NCBI RefSeq assembly: GCF_032062135.1
Contig: NC_092866.1
Span: 23,743,963-23,807,962, forward strand
DNA: 64,000 nt
Origin: Pyxicephalus adspersus
Taxonomy: Eukaryota > Chordata > Amphibia > Anura > Pyxicephalidae
Direction of reading: 5' to 3'
Shown here: in pieces, positions 23,988 through 37,535 of the stretch
Position numbering within the stretch: position 1 is the first letter of the stretch
Layout of the letters: each line of letters starts with the position of its first letter
Made by a program: the position numbers and the translations under genes
Notes under the pieces: generated by a model
The model's input: the letters and a program-made list of their open reading frames with translations, nothing else
Told to the model about the DNA's origin: nothing
Database searches by the model: none

Positions 23988-26900
23988 ATGGTGATGACGA
24001 CCCACAATTCTCCTGGGTGGCTTCATCTCCCTCCAGCAAAGACGTTGCATCACCCTCTCAGATGATAGGAGATGGGTGTGATCTCGGCATAGGAGAAGAA
24101 GAAGGGGGATCTGGGTTGCCGTATCCCTGCCAGTTCTGTGAAAAGTCTTTCAGTCGTCTTAGCTACCTGAAAAGGCACGAACAGATCCACAGTGACAAAC
24201 TTCCCTTCAAATGTACGTACTGCAGCCGACTATTCAAGCATAAGAGAAGTAGGGATCGCCACATTAAGCTCCACACTGGGGATAAGAAGTATCACTGTCA
24301 TGAATGTGAGGCTGCATTTTCCCGCAGTGACCACCTTAAAATCCATCTGAAAACGCATAGTTCTAGCAAGCCGTTTAAGTGTACTGTGTGCAAACGTGGA
24401 TTTTCGTCCACTAGCTCTCTGCAGAGTCACATGCAAGCTCATAAGAAAAACAAGGAACATTTATCAAAATCAGACAAGGACATGAAGAAAGACGACTTCA
24501 TGTGCGATTATTGTGAGGAGACCTTCAGCCAAACAGAGGAGCTGGAGAAGCATGTTATGAAACGACACCCCCAGCTTTCAGAGAAAGCAGACCTGCAGTG
24601 TATTCATTGCCCTGAAGTATTTGTGGATGAATCCTCTCTGCTGAACCACATTGACCAGGTCCACGCCAACAAGAAGCACAAGTGTCCAATGTGCCCAGAG
24701 CAGTTTTCATCTGTGGAAGAAGTCTACTGCCACCTTGATAGTCATAGACAACCAGACTCCAGCAATCATAGCATCAGTCCTGATCCAGTTTTGGGAAGTG
24801 TGGCTTCGATGAGCAGCGCCACACCAGACTCCAGTGCATCAGTAGAACGTAGTTCGACACCTGACTCAACGCTTAAGCCATTAAGAGCACATAAGAAAAC
24901 ATTATCTTTAGAAAGAGAAGAGGGACAGAATTGGTCAAAGGTTAGCTACAGCTGTCCTTACTGCACAAAAAGAGATTTTAACAGCTTGGCTGTCTTAGAA
25001 ATCCACTTAAAAACAATCCATGTGGACAAACCCCAGCAAAGCCACACCTGTCAAATCTGTTTGGATTCTTTGCCCACCTTGTATAACCTTAATGAGCATG
25101 TGAGAAAGGTTCACAAAAACCATGCCTACCCTATGGTACAGTTTAGCAACATAACTGCCTTTCATTGCAACTATTGTCCTGAAATGTTTGCTGACATTAA
25201 CAGTCTTCAAGAACATATTCGCATAACTCATTGTGGACCCAATGCTACACCTCAGGAAGGCAACAATGCTTTCTTCTGTAACCAGTGTTCTATGGGATTT
25301 CTTACCGAGTCCTCACTGACTGAGCATATTCAACAAGCCCACTGCAATGTAGGAAGCTCTAAGCTTGAATCTCCTGTTATTCAGCCTTCACAGTCATTCA
25401 TGGAAGTGTATTCATGCCCATATTGCACAAACTCTCCCATATTTGGTTCTGTGTTGAAGCTCACTAAGCATATAAAAGAAAACCACAAGAACATTCCATT
25501 GGCAAATAATAAGAAGTCAAAATCAGAGCAGAGTCCAGTTTCCTCAGATGTTGAAGTTTCTTCCCCGAAAAGGCAGCGGCTTTGTCCTAGCCTAAACTCC
25601 GTGTCAAGTGGAGAGTATCCTTGTAATCAATGTGACCTAAAGTTTTCCAATTTTGAAACCTTTCAAACACATTTGAAATCCCATTTGGAGCTTCTCTTAA
25701 GAAAACAGTCCTGCCCCCAATGTAAAGAGGACTTTGACTCCCAAGAGTCCCTTTTGCAGCACCTAACTATACACTACATGACAACCTCCACACATTATGT
25801 GTGTGAGAGCTGTGACAAGCAGTTCTCTTCTGTAGACGATCTGCAAAAACACTTACTGGACATGCATACTTTTGTGTTATATCACTGCACTCTTTGCCAA
25901 GAAGTCTTTGATTCTAAGGTTTCCATCCAAGTACATTTGGCAGTAAAGCATAGCAATGAGAAGAAAATGTATCGCTGTACTGCATGTAACTGGGACTTCA
26001 GAAAAGAGGCAGACCTTCAGCTTCATGTCAAGCACAGTCATTTGGGCAACCCAGCAAAATCACATAAGTGTATCTTTTGTGGTGAAACCTTTAGTACAGA
26101 AGTAGAGCTTCAGTGTCATATCACTACTCACAGTAAGAAATACAATTGCAAGTTCTGTAGCAAAGCATTTCATGCCATCATTCTTCTTGAAAAGCACCTT
26201 CGAGAGAAGCATTGTGTATTTGACACTACTAGCCAAAATGGCACAGCTAATGGTATGGTACCAGCAGGCAAGAAGTCAGAGACAGTGGAGGTCCCAAGTG
26301 TTCTAATGAAAAACCCAGAAGTTTCAAACAGTCATGAGGCCAGTGAGGATGATATCGATGCTTCTGAGCCAATGTATGGCTGTGATATATGTGGAGCAGC
26401 TTACACAATGGAAGTTCTCCTACAGAACCATCGATTGAGAGATCACAACATTAGACCTGGAGAAGATGATGGTTCTAGGAAGAAAGCAGAATTCATCAAA
26501 GGCAGCCACAAGTGTAATATCTGCTCAAGAACTTTTTTTTCTGAAAATGGGCTCAGAGAACACATGCAGACACACAGGGGTCCAGCAAAACACTACATGT
26601 GCCCTATTTGTGGAGAACGGTTCCCATCTCTACTAACGCTAACTGAACATAAAGTTACTCACAGCAAAAGTTTGGATACAGGGACTTGCAGGATCTGCAA
26701 AATGCCCCTTCAAAGTGAAGAAGAATTTATCGAACACTGTCAGATGCATCCGGACCTTCGGAATTCCCTGACTGGCTTCCGTTGTGTTGTCTGTATGCAG
26801 ACTGTCACATCCACCCTGGAACTTAAAATTCATGGAACATTCCATATGCAGAAGTTGGCCGGAAACTCTGCAGCCTCCTCTCCAAATGGACAAACCCTAC

Positions 26901-27205
26901 AGAAGATTTATAAATGTGCCCTATGCTTGAAAGAATTCAGAAACAAACAGGAACTAGTAAAGTTAGATGTTAATGGCTTACCTTATGGCCTATGTGCTGG
27001 ATGCTTAAGCAGAACCACCAATGGACAAACCTCCAACCCACCCCCACAAGAAGTCTGTGAGAGGCTGTGTCTGAGATGTCCCGAGTGCAGTGTGAAGTTT
27101 GAGAGTGCTGAAGATCTAGAAAGTCATATCCAGATTGACCATAGAGACTTGACACATGATATTAGTGGTCAGAGGAAAGTAGCTCAAACTTCTCCACTTC
27201 CCAGA
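23988..27205 (+). CDS. ZNF423: ZNF423 large internal coding exon (25 C2H2 zinc fingers)
   Basis: This exon encodes most of the nuclear transcription factor ZNF423 (OAZ), a multi-zinc-finger adaptor for EBF factors and BMP-activated SMADs in neural and preadipocyte development. It starts after a TTACAG acceptor with the last two bases of an Asp codon and reads [10 protein letters not shown] without a break for 1072 codons. It ends at an Arg codon before GTAAGT. The first in-frame ATG-like codon (24017) is really GTG for Val, so there is no start codon here. Counting that Val as residue 1, CX2C...H fingers begin at 38, 66, 94, 122, 163, 195, 223, then 313, 345, 384, 421, 467, then 536, 567, 596, 624, 654, 685, 711, then 789, 833, 862, 891, 923 and 1021. 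Residues 967-996 form an atypical CX2C...CX2C cluster. From published human data, the first, second and third groups would match the EBF-site, BMP-response-element and SMAD-binding clusters. Blocks such as '[11 protein letters not shown]' and '[14 protein letters not shown]' fit ZNF423, not its paralogue ZNF521. It appears intact. Confidence 0.97.
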
Positions 27206-30200
27206 GTAAGTACTTTTTTACATCCATCTATGCTATCCTGGTTTTTGTTTTGAGTTAACTTATCGGATTGCCTATAAACCCCCCCAAAAAAACTAGAGTT
27301 TCATGTGGTCCTAACCCCAGAATAACTACTTCAGTTGGAATAGGATATAACCTTTGCCATGATTTTTTTCCCTCTTGGGAAGATTTATTCCTTCTGGTCC
27401 ATTGTCAGTTATCAGGACAGAAAGGACAGGAAAATAAAGAAATTGATAGGACAAAAAGTGAGGTGATTTCTGTGATCTTGACAACACTCACATTTAGGAT
27501 TCTCCTCGCTTTAAGGAGATTTTTTCACTGCTTGGTGACTCTTCATAATAGAAGGTACCGAGAAACCTCCACAGCAAGAACAAAAGCAGGTAAGCAGTAT
27601 AAACCTTGCAAAGATTTTTACAACCCAGCATTCACTGAGAATTTTCTTAGGATAGTGATGTCAAGCCAGGAAATGTTATTAGAGGGGTAATTTTTTTATG
27701 TGTTTTTAATAACACTGCATGTTTAAATGAATAAAGCTAGAATAAAGACATTTAGTAGGGCAATCCCTGGAACGTGTTGTAATGCCACAACTGCAGTGAT
27801 GGGGAAAAGATCAACTGTAAGGAGTTCATAGTCAGTTCTGGTAATTGATCCTTTGATCCCTACCAGTCTTTTTTGGGTGCACAGCTTAGAGTTTAGTTTT
27901 ACTTTAAACTTATTTGCAGTAGATTTTTCTTAGGATGAACCAATTTGCTTGCAAAATCTTTGCAGTGACATTTGTAGCAAAAAAAGCAAATGCAGATTTT
28001 ATAATTGTTAGTATTAGGATTTATGAATATTTTTTTGGCAATAAAAGAATGTGCTTTATAAAAAAAAAATGCATGCCACAGATTATCTTCCACTAGAGGC
28101 TACTTAAGACAGTAGACATAAGGGAATGTCTGAATACATTTGCATTATCTGTTCACATCATTGTGTCAAACTTTTGCCCTAAACTACCGGAACTAGAACT
28201 ACTTTAGTCATACCAGTATACCTGTTAAGATGAAGACAAAGAAGATGCTGACAATCCTTGTGTCATTTAATTTCCTCATGAATTTGGGGTTGTTATAGTC
28301 TGCACAACAGATGTTATAAAATCATCCAAAAGCTATTTTCATCCATACATTTCAATCAAAGTGGCCAGACCAGAACACTGTCTATTGTGAATGGTAATTT
28401 TTTTTTTTTTAATATTTGTGATTGTGTAGCCATGTTATTCCTCATATGATGTTCACCCTTGTGGCTTTCAACATATTGTAAACCTGAATTGATTTTAAAC
28501 CTTATCATTTACTGTACTCTAATAGGAAACTCCTGGGATAAAAACCTTCATTTACACTCAAAATATATATCTGTATTATGCAGCAGCATGCAATGATAAA
28601 TATATATTAAAACCTAGATACTTTAATGAAGAATAAATTATTTCTGTGAAAATGTATACAGCAAAAATGGGCAATATGTACTAATGTGTCTGACTTCCCA
28701 AGGAATTCAACAAAGTGCTTTAGTTAGTGCACTACTCCCGGTGTAATTAATGAGCTACCTTCTTAACAATGCAGCGGTACTGATGTGGGGGCTCATGATA
28801 ATATGAAATATGAATGGAAGTCTCTAGATGATCCAGAGGGATAAGCAGGTAACAGATGTGTACTGTGATGATACAGCAGATGGTCACTTTGAATCATCAG
28901 TCAGCATGGTCATCTTAGTTCCTTGATATTGTTCAGTTTGGACAGAAATGGAGTAATGAGCCAATACTGACCAGACTCTAGTCACGCTCTGCAATTATCT
29001 ATAATATTCTGGAGCGTTAAATGTTTTAAAATTGGCAATGTAAGCAATGTAGGCTCCTATATTAATAAACTGAACATGAATGATGAAAACTTTGTTTTAG
29101 ATATCCCCTATTACTGTTGTGAAATGTGTGTGCAACATATGCCCAATGAAGCCAAAAATATTGTACCTTGTATAGATAGTGGTGACGTACTTATTGTGCT
29201 TGCCAATAGCTGAAGTGGAGAGCAGTGTGAAGGACCCAGCAGGTCCACCCACTGCAGGCTGCTTGCAGAAAAATGGGGGTGGATACAAGACCAGTCACCT
29301 TATGAAGAGAAAGAACACCGGAGACTAGCACAATGGAAAAGTATTGTCATGAATTCTTGCAAGTTAGATTACTTCTCATATCTGGAAGAAATACACAAAG
29401 GTTGCAATATTATAGGGAGGATGCACATGAATGACATTGTACTTTATTGCCTATTTGTCAATAGGTACACTATGTAGTAGATAATTTAAATGCATTAATT
29501 CTGCATTGTGTATACTGGGGAAGAAAATGGTAAATGGTTGAGCTGATCTGCCTCGGTTCTGCTTTTCTGCTGCAGCAGAAGATCAGTGCTATAATGATCT
29601 ATTGCAGCCTGACCCCAATGCAATACATCACTGATAAGTGATCTGTTGCTGAAGGGGCTAGATTTTGACCCTTCTGATTTTATCCAGAACTCCTATAAAT
29701 AAATATTTCAATATAAATCAGAACTCCGGAGATTCCCAGGTCTTACTAATATGCCTGCACACCATCTGAGAAGCACAAGATACACAGTGTTGCAAGTGTA
29801 TGAAGAGTTTGTCATTATGCCACTATTGTGACATCTCTGCCATACTGCCCTGCCTGATTGCAAAGTTTTTAGTTGGTTAGTTGGGACAGTACATAAGCTG
29901 CTACAGACTTCCTTCTGGTTACTTCTACCATTAGTATGTTTAACAAAGGCACATGTTGATGAAAAATATTCTGTTTGTGCTGCATTTCCTTGTTCGAATT
30001 TGAGCCCTACTTTTTCACTACTTTTAATTAGTCAGAAAATAGGTAGAACCATACTGATGAAGCCCGCTTCTTCTCTCCCCTTAAACATACTCAGTTTTCG
30101 ATTGACAAGCATGGTGTAAAGTAGTATAGTCCTGATTGTTATAAGTGCTGTTTCCCCTCCTAAACAGAGTGTTTTGTGCACATAATTTCAGAAGGTTAAT

Positions 30201-30612
30201 AGATACATTTTAAAGCTAGAGGAGTACAAACCTTGTTTATGTAATAAAGGTGGATTCAACTAACACCTTTGGATGCTCAGTTGTTAAATTCACTTTAAAA
30301 ACAAGGATTTAATGATAGCCAAAGCAGACTCTAGCTTTTGTAAAGGTATTGATACAGATTGTAGTAGCATTTGGGGAAAATACTGTTGGATAAAATTAAT
30401 ATGTATTTCATTTGGGGAAATATATGATTGCTATGAAAACATAAATTAACCGATGAAGGCTTGCCTTTATGGTGCTTTTACTATGGGGCCAAAAAACAGA
30501 TAGTTGTAGTCCTGTTTGAACATGGTATACCACAAGACAGTAATAACATTTGTTCTTGTTTTTGAAATGTCTATGGTATCTCATCTTCTGTTATTTTTCA
30601 TATTCCTAATAG
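27206..30612 (+). other. ZNF423: ZNF423 intron between the large and small exons
   Basis: A phase-0 intron of 3407 bases with a GTAAGT donor and a 'ttcctaatag' acceptor. If it were retained, translation would add 15 residues (V-S-T-F-L-H...) and stop at 27251-27253, removing the last four fingers. The block 27300-27600 has an open frame of 140 codons, but it looks like part of a dispersed repeat, not an exon: it has low-complexity composition and no C2H2 or other recognisable motif. The stretch 28680-29330 is more complex in composition than its surroundings. Otherwise nothing recognisable is present. Confidence 0.92.
27290..27600. repeat. Possible dispersed repeat in the short intron
   Basis: The arrangement 'tgggaagatttattccttct ... 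aggtgatttctgtgatctt ... ctttaaggagattttttcac' resembles a diverged copy of an interspersed amphibian repeat built around 'ggagatt' and its complement. The 140-codon open frame through it has no recognisable motif. Evidence is weak. Confidence 0.35.
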
Positions 30613-30786
<174 letters not shown>

Positions 30787-33456
30787 TGAATACGGTGCAT
30801 ATTGAGAAATGTTTTTTTTTTAATGGCAAAAAGCACTTCTAGTTAGCCATGCAAAAAGCACCTGTCGACTGTCAACAGTTTAGAAGCAATTATACGTCAG
30901 TACTTTCTGTGTCATGACATTTGAAGTATTTGCAACGTTTAAGCCAGAAAAGCACAAGCAGTTATATCCACTCAGATCTGTCAAAGCAAAATATACTTTG
31001 AGTTCATTTTATGTTTTTTTTTCTGTTCTGGCCTATTTAAATTTCTTGTCTGTCAATGGTAAAGGACATAGTGGGGCTGAAGCATTAAAACTGGGGAAAA
31101 GAAAATGACAGGCAAAGTTCAGTAGTTGCCCACAGCAACCAGTTGGGATTCATTTTATGAAAAAATAAAACACAAATTCTTGATAGCCGCTATGGGAGTG
31201 AACTTTTTTGTTGCATTTTCTCTGTTTAATGATTCTGCAGCACTCTTTAACATTACTATATCAAAGCAATATGAGTACAGAATACATGTTGTTTTAGATT
31301 AAGGTCACAAAGCTGTATTTTCTTCGTCTACAAAGGTACAGAATACACTTTTTGTTTACCATGCTCTTTAATAAGTATGGCTTTATATCACTACTAGAGA
31401 TATCATTTTGTATAGGTATTTTATTGGCCATTGTGATAAAATCTTTGTAAAAGTTGCCTTACAAAGATTTCCATTCAGGGTAGAAATCTTTAAAAAGAAC
31501 AGTACTTTTTCTTTAAAAAAAAGGACTGACTTTAAAAAAACATACAAATTTAGTCAAGTTACATGAGACTTAAAGCAATAATCTGCAACTATTGCTAGCT
31601 ACCAAATAAATATCAGTCTTGCAGCTCATGTGAAACTAATTTACTACTAATTTAATGCATGCATTTGAATACAGATAGCAGCATTTGACATGGAAAGGCT
31701 GCAATGGACCTGCTTTACCTTTATCTGTTTTGTATAAAAAAACACAATGCTCAGTGGGTCAAATGCAGATTCTGAACTATCATCTACGCTTCTCATTAGA
31801 ACTTTGCTTACCTGAATTTGGTGTGTGTCTTAAACATGCAAAAAAAAAACACCACCTATCTACGTGAGCCCTTATTCAACAAACAACTTTAAAATGCTTA
31901 AATCTAAAATCTTGTGGTTTTCTGCACAGCATGTAATTCTGTGTATTAAAGAACTTCAAACGCATTATCAGTATTTTAACTGGTAAAATTTAGAATAGGG
32001 CTTCTCCATTTGCTCCAATTTTCTTACCCATATAATTTGTATACAACTTTGTTAGATACATTATTTATATTATACATTCTTAGAGTACGGGATGTGATTA
32101 TGTGAATGTTCTATATATTTTATAAGTAATGTTTTAGCTATATAGACAAATAGAATATTAACAGGATAGTAATACAAGACATTATATGTACTGTTGAACA
32201 TACTCTGCTCCCGATCACAGCCATTATAAATGTGGAATAAAGATTTCCTTTTTACAGATTCAATTATTTTAGTTACAGTACATAAGGGAAAGTCCTTTTC
32301 TCTGTACTACTTTTTTGTAACATTCAGTATTACTCACCTCTCTATAAATAGATGAACAATGAGAAACAAGGTGGAAAAATGTTCAGCTTGCTGGTTCCCC
32401 TACATGTGTGACACCAGTTTGTTCCTATTCTTTATCCCATACTCCAATATTTTTTATGATTTTCTATGTCTTTTTCATACTTGTGTATTGCCATTGAATG
32501 TTATATTTTTTTTTTGCTGGCTGAAATCCATTTGTACAGATGCATAATTTAGTAGCATCAAGTCGCAGCCTCCTATTAATAAAGAAAACATTGCCCTTGT
32601 TCTTAAAGCTTAGGGGCTCCAATGATTTGCTACATAGCAACTGCGGTTTGATAGTGGTCCATGTATTAGCATCGTCTAAAAACGGAATTCATGCACAACA
32701 ACATAACATTACAACAACAAAGTTGTAACTGGAAAAATTAGTTGGCATTGCCAATAAAATCAGTAGCCTATTTATAGAAAACTTCTCTCCAACATAAAAC
32801 ATGTTCAGATAAAAGTACCAGAGAATTAAGTAGTCAAAATGTTTACTTGGGGTGTTTTTCTTCTTCATAAATTATTTATTTACTCGTAATGTGATTTTAA
32901 ACTAAAAAATTTACCTACTTCACAAAGGATTTTCTAGCACAACCGTTCTTCTCATGTCGTAGCTCTTTTGTTTTTTTGGAATTATTTAATATTGTTTGTA
33001 CAGATTTAGAATTGGCCCAACTCTAAATCTGCTGGGGATGCTGGCATCACATCCAAGGTACCCAACAAGTTTTGGTCTTTTGAATTTCCACACAATGGAG
33101 ATTTTTATAAGTAAATACCATGCATGAGATGCTGTAAGATGGGTGATGAGATTGGAGTGTGGTTACTGTATTCTTATACCTGGTGACTGGGCTGCTGAGC
33201 TGCTGTCAAGGTGCAGATCATTGACAAAAATATACTTTTTTTTTTTAAATAAAAACTATAACATGTATGGCCAGCACCAGACTTTTATGTAAAACTGTTC
33301 ACCTTTGTATAGTGTATTGGATTTTTTCTGGGCAAAAACAAACATTACAGACGCATATGTTATGGTTACAGATTGTTTTTTTTTTTAATGTATTTTCTTC
33401 CAATACAACCAAAACATCATTACAACGGTTCATTGTTGTCTTTAATTGTACATAAA

Positions 33457-33680
33457 GGGCCTCATTTAATAAAGCACTCCAAGACTGAAGTGGATACACT
33501 GTCATTGGTGAACCTGGGTAATCCAGCAAACCTGGAATGGATTTTTTTATAGTAATTTGCAATTAGTTAGCAAATGTTTCTACTCCAGTACCAGATCCTT
33601 TCCAGGTTTGTTGGATCACCCAGATTCACTGATGAAAGTGTACCCTCTCCATCCTTGGAGAGCTTGTATAAATCAGACCC
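33457..33680. mobile_element. Long-palindrome MITE, family A copy 4
   Basis: It begins 'gggcctcatttaataaagca' and ends 'gcttgtataaatcagaccc'. Both arms carry the 'ctggaatggatt' / 'atcctttccaggtttg' and 'ttcactgatgaaagtgtacc' segments. At 224 bp, with both arms present, it is nearly the same length as the copy at 252. Confidence 0.83.
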
Positions 33681-35340
33681 AAAATCAGTCTGTCATTCTG
33701 GGCCCAAATGTCAGTTAGTTCTGATTGAACAAAGCTTAAACATCACCCTCCCCTGTACATTCCTTCTGGCTTATCACTGTGTTGGGTTTCTGCTCTGGCC
33801 ATTAGTAATAATTGGGAGGGTGGATGGAGAAGGGCCCTTGTTAGCAGATAAAGCCCAATAATCCCCTATTAGAAATAATAATGTCACATCTTTAAACGTA
33901 TTTATTGTTTAAATGATGTAGTTGCAATGCTGAACTGCATGTTATTTTTAGCTAATAAAAAGTCTGTTGTGTATGACTGACGGATTCTGTACACTGTTCT
34001 AAGTGTTAGAAATATAATGTGCACACTTTGTTCCAGTATATAGATGAACATTTATCACCTTTCTATTGACACACAAATGTTTTATATGTTTAAATACTGG
34101 TAATGTAACATACTAATAATAAAAAAAATTGTAAGAGTTAGCTGTAATGCGGAAGATAAATTAAATAAGCATTGTTACCATGGATATACAAGCTTCTTCT
34201 CATTTTGTGTTTACCTGTCTATTAAGCAGTCGCTTTGCTGCCGCTGAAACATTTAGAGAGACAAGGGCCAAAGAAGGTTGCTGTGTATTGTCTTAGGAAA
34301 TTGAAATCTGACTCTAAATGCAATTGAAATCACTTATGTAATACATGTTCTTATGCATAGTGATTATTACTTTTTTTATCATTCATCATTTGTATGGACT
34401 CCCCTAATTTGCACTAGAAGATGAACTTTTGTATGCTTTTTACCTGTAGGCCTAGGGCATGTAATCTGCTTACTGGGAATACATTGCGTTGTGCTCTCTG
34501 TTCTCTCATTCTGCCCTCCTGTAAAAGATATCTGAAGCAGGGATCTCTCATCCTGTGCCTGTTTAAGTGGTGATATCAAGTCACTTTCAATGCCAGGCTG
34601 GCAGTGCCCAGGGTTTGTTCTCCCGCAGAACGTGGCAAAGCAATTCTGCAATTGCTCCTCTTGTAGCAGCCGGCAGATAGCAACAAGGGCTTTTGGGACC
34701 ATAAAGCGGGAAGCCAAATTATATTGATAATAAAGTTGAGGCCGTTTGTGAAAAGGGCTGCCACCTCAAGGGTCTTTGCAGGAGTAGGAAAACACCACAT
34801 TTGCATTTTCCATTTCCATATATTGACTACAAAAATGGCCTTTACTCAATTAAGACTTATAGCTTTTGGGATACATGCAGCAATTTTATGAAATATTTAC
34901 CACCTTATTTGCATTTGCCATATAAGGTTGTTTTTTATTATTTTTTTATTTTATTTTATTATAGCCGCGAAAAAAAAAGCCTGACACAAGTTGTTTTGCT
35001 ATACTTCATTTTAACCTTTAAATTTCCATGTAAAACACCTCCTTCCAGCTTACTACATAAAACAATTTGTGCTTTTCAGGGTAAAGTATGTATAGATCTT
35101 TATTACTGAAGTGTAAAGATCAGCGCTTTAATTGCTTTACCATTATTTCTCTATTCACATAACTAGAGAAACTGATCAATCCATTTTAAAGCTATTTATG
35201 GAGCCCATTATTTTGTTATTGCAGTCATTTTTAATTGAAAAAGTGACAATTAAATCAGATCACCACACTACTACTTTTTTTTTGCCCCTTCTCCCGCTGT
35301 GTCAGGTTTTTCCCCATTGCAGTGTATCACTCAGCTACCC

Positions 35341-35800
35341 CTGTGACGGACTTAAGGTGAGGGTTAATTCCCTGTGGCCACAAATATGACCAATGCAATC
35401 TTCGGGAGATGTAGGGTTGCAGGGGGTTAGTTTTCGGTTTTAGGTTTTTGCACAGGTGCCTTCCTGGGCATCTTGGGGGGGATTATTATCACCTAAACCA
35501 TTGACCTAGACCATTGGCTGAGCATAGGCTCTGAGGGGGACAGCGACAGCAGCCCCTGGGAAGTCTACGTATGACCAATGAGAGCGGAGAGTGGAAGAGA
35601 AGGCCTGATGGTCAGTGAAGAGGGGGTCTTTAAACACAGCCTAAAGCATCAGCTTTTTCATGTAAATCTTTATTTGCTCTTGACGTGGCAGAATAAATAA
35701 AATGCAGATACATTCCGGTTTGGGTATATCCTTGGAGCTCTGAACTTCCTTGTCAATTACTGGTGGGAAAGTTGAGCATTTACGCGGTTTCTACACCATG
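35341..35800. other. Unidentified GC-richer block with polyadenylation-like signal
   Basis: The block begins near 'tgtgacggacttaaggtgag', passes through G runs ('cttggggggg', 'gagggggacagcgaca') and reaches 'gacgtggcagaataaataaa', an AATAAA context. The composition differs from the flanks, so a decayed LTR or other retroelement end is possible. I see no terminal repeats or target duplication to prove it. Confidence 0.3.
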
Positions 35801-37153
35801 ATTCTCCAGCAGTGTTTGAGGTCACATTTAGCAAACTATACCGGGACTGGAAAGTTATTAAAAGGTACAAATACTTTTTTATGACTACTACATCTGTGCC
35901 TGTACCTTTACATAAGTTTCAAAAAAAAGAAAAGAAAAGGGAAATTGTTACAGAAAAGTCACTTGTGACAAGAATTGTACTTTTCACGGGAGTAGGATGA
36001 ATGTAACCTGAATGTAACCTTTATTAACAAGTGTAAATCTGAGTTCTTAGGAACATTGTGACTGTATTTCCTGGGTAATTTTCAGTTGTATATTTTATGT
36101 TAATTTCAATCAGATTATTGCCCCCCTGCTAGGTTTACTAGAGACTTACTGTGATATGAATAATTTCTATCAACTCTGAGTTTTTTTTTTCTCTTATTTA
36201 AGATTTGGCACCTTTTTTTATTTTCTAAGATTTCCGAATTAGCGGTGTTCTGGAATCTTGAGAACAAATGAAACCTTACAGCCAAAGTAACTCACAGTGA
36301 GAATTAATGTAAAATAGCAAGAATAATTACAAGGAAAACAGCCCTCACAGATGTTTTTCTCCCATCTAATGTAATAACTGTTTACTAAACTGTTTATTTT
36401 CTGCTGTCGATTAAGAATGAAATATTGATGCTTGCTCATTGCTAATTGAAATTGCCATATTTGCTCCCTTTCACATTCTGTAAAATCTTTTATTATTTTT
36501 TATTTAATAATAATTTAGTTTTTGAGAATATATTAATGTTAATATTCTGTATGCAGCAGAAAACCATATATCCTAAGTGATGGCAATAAATCATTCTAGT
36601 CTGATTATGTAAAAAAGTTCAGTGATCACGGGGAATCCTATTTTATATCTCTTAGTTACTTCTAGCTTGGTAAAATATTACTAAATCTGTAATTCTAAAA
36701 TGAACGAGCTTAAAATATATCTGAACTGAGGAACAAAACTATTATTTTAGCTTACACGTCCTTGGATGTGGTGTTTGTCCTTTTTTTGTCCAGTGATTCT
36801 GCCAATAACAAACTTCTTGTGCTAGTATCACAACATGTACTCGCTGTACTGTATCAGGACAACAGTAACAGAATGGGCCTACTGAAACATTCCCTTCTGC
36901 TTGTCTCTTTAGTAAGGCTTGATAGGCTTCAGGGTCCTCTCTGTCCTCACATTATTGTGATGCAGTACAGACAGGGAGCACAGAATGTTATCCACCGACA
37001 AGATTTTTGGCAGGCCCAAAAATGTTGGCACTTTTTAAATAGATTTACCAAAATATTTTTATCGTATATATTCACAGACCAGAAAGATGCAAATAAGTTC
37101 AATGTTGTCAGTGCCATCGTTCACCAGCTAAAGCATTTTGAAGCTTACAGAAG

Positions 37154-37535
37154 ATTTAAACTAAAAACTGCCCAAAAAAAATACACTTACCTTCAATCTC
37201 GCAGGGCAGTGCGATCCATCGGGGGGGGCTTGCATCAGGTCCCGCATCGTTCTGGAGCCGGCGCTCTGGGCACTGCCATCTTCGTCTCTTCTTCTGGGTT
37301 CTTCATCCTACATCACCCGACCCAGGTGCGAGATCGGGTGACATAGGATGGGAAAAAAAAAACCTACAGATCTCATGTAGGTTTCCCGGAAGGCTCTGCA
37401 CTCCCATTAATTAGGGGGCAGTGCTGCAACCTTTTTTTTAAAAAAAACAGAAAAAACAACAGAATTTTACTTTTCTTAAAAGGGTTGTCTACCCTTTTAT
37501 GTAAAGTGAAATTTCTGAGTTTAGGTACGCTTTAA
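37154..37535. repeat. Dispersed repeat, GC/CpG-richer interior
   Basis: It is bounded roughly by 'tttaaactaaaaactgccc' and 'gagtttaggtacgctttaa', which are weakly inverted. The interior is CpG-bearing ('ctcgcagggcagtgcgatcc', 'ggagccggcgctctgggc') and contains the short inverted pair 'ccgacccaggtgcgagatcgg'-like and 'tcctac...aggatg' segments. The 194-codon frame that runs into it has no conserved features. It is probably a non-autonomous element. Confidence 0.5.

Noticed and set aside
24017..27253. A stand-alone 1078-codon gene starting at 24017 and ending at 27253
   Set aside because: The first codon is GTG (Val), the frame is already open and homologous upstream to a splice acceptor at 23987, and the last 15 codons lie beyond a GTAAGT donor. 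It is an internal exon.
27268..27690. 140-codon open frame in the short intron
   Set aside because: It has no recognisable domain, an intronic position between matched splice sites and repeat-like composition.
36762..37346. 194-codon open frame
   Set aside because: It runs into a dispersed repeat, and I see no conserved motif or splice context consistent with ZNF423 or another known family.
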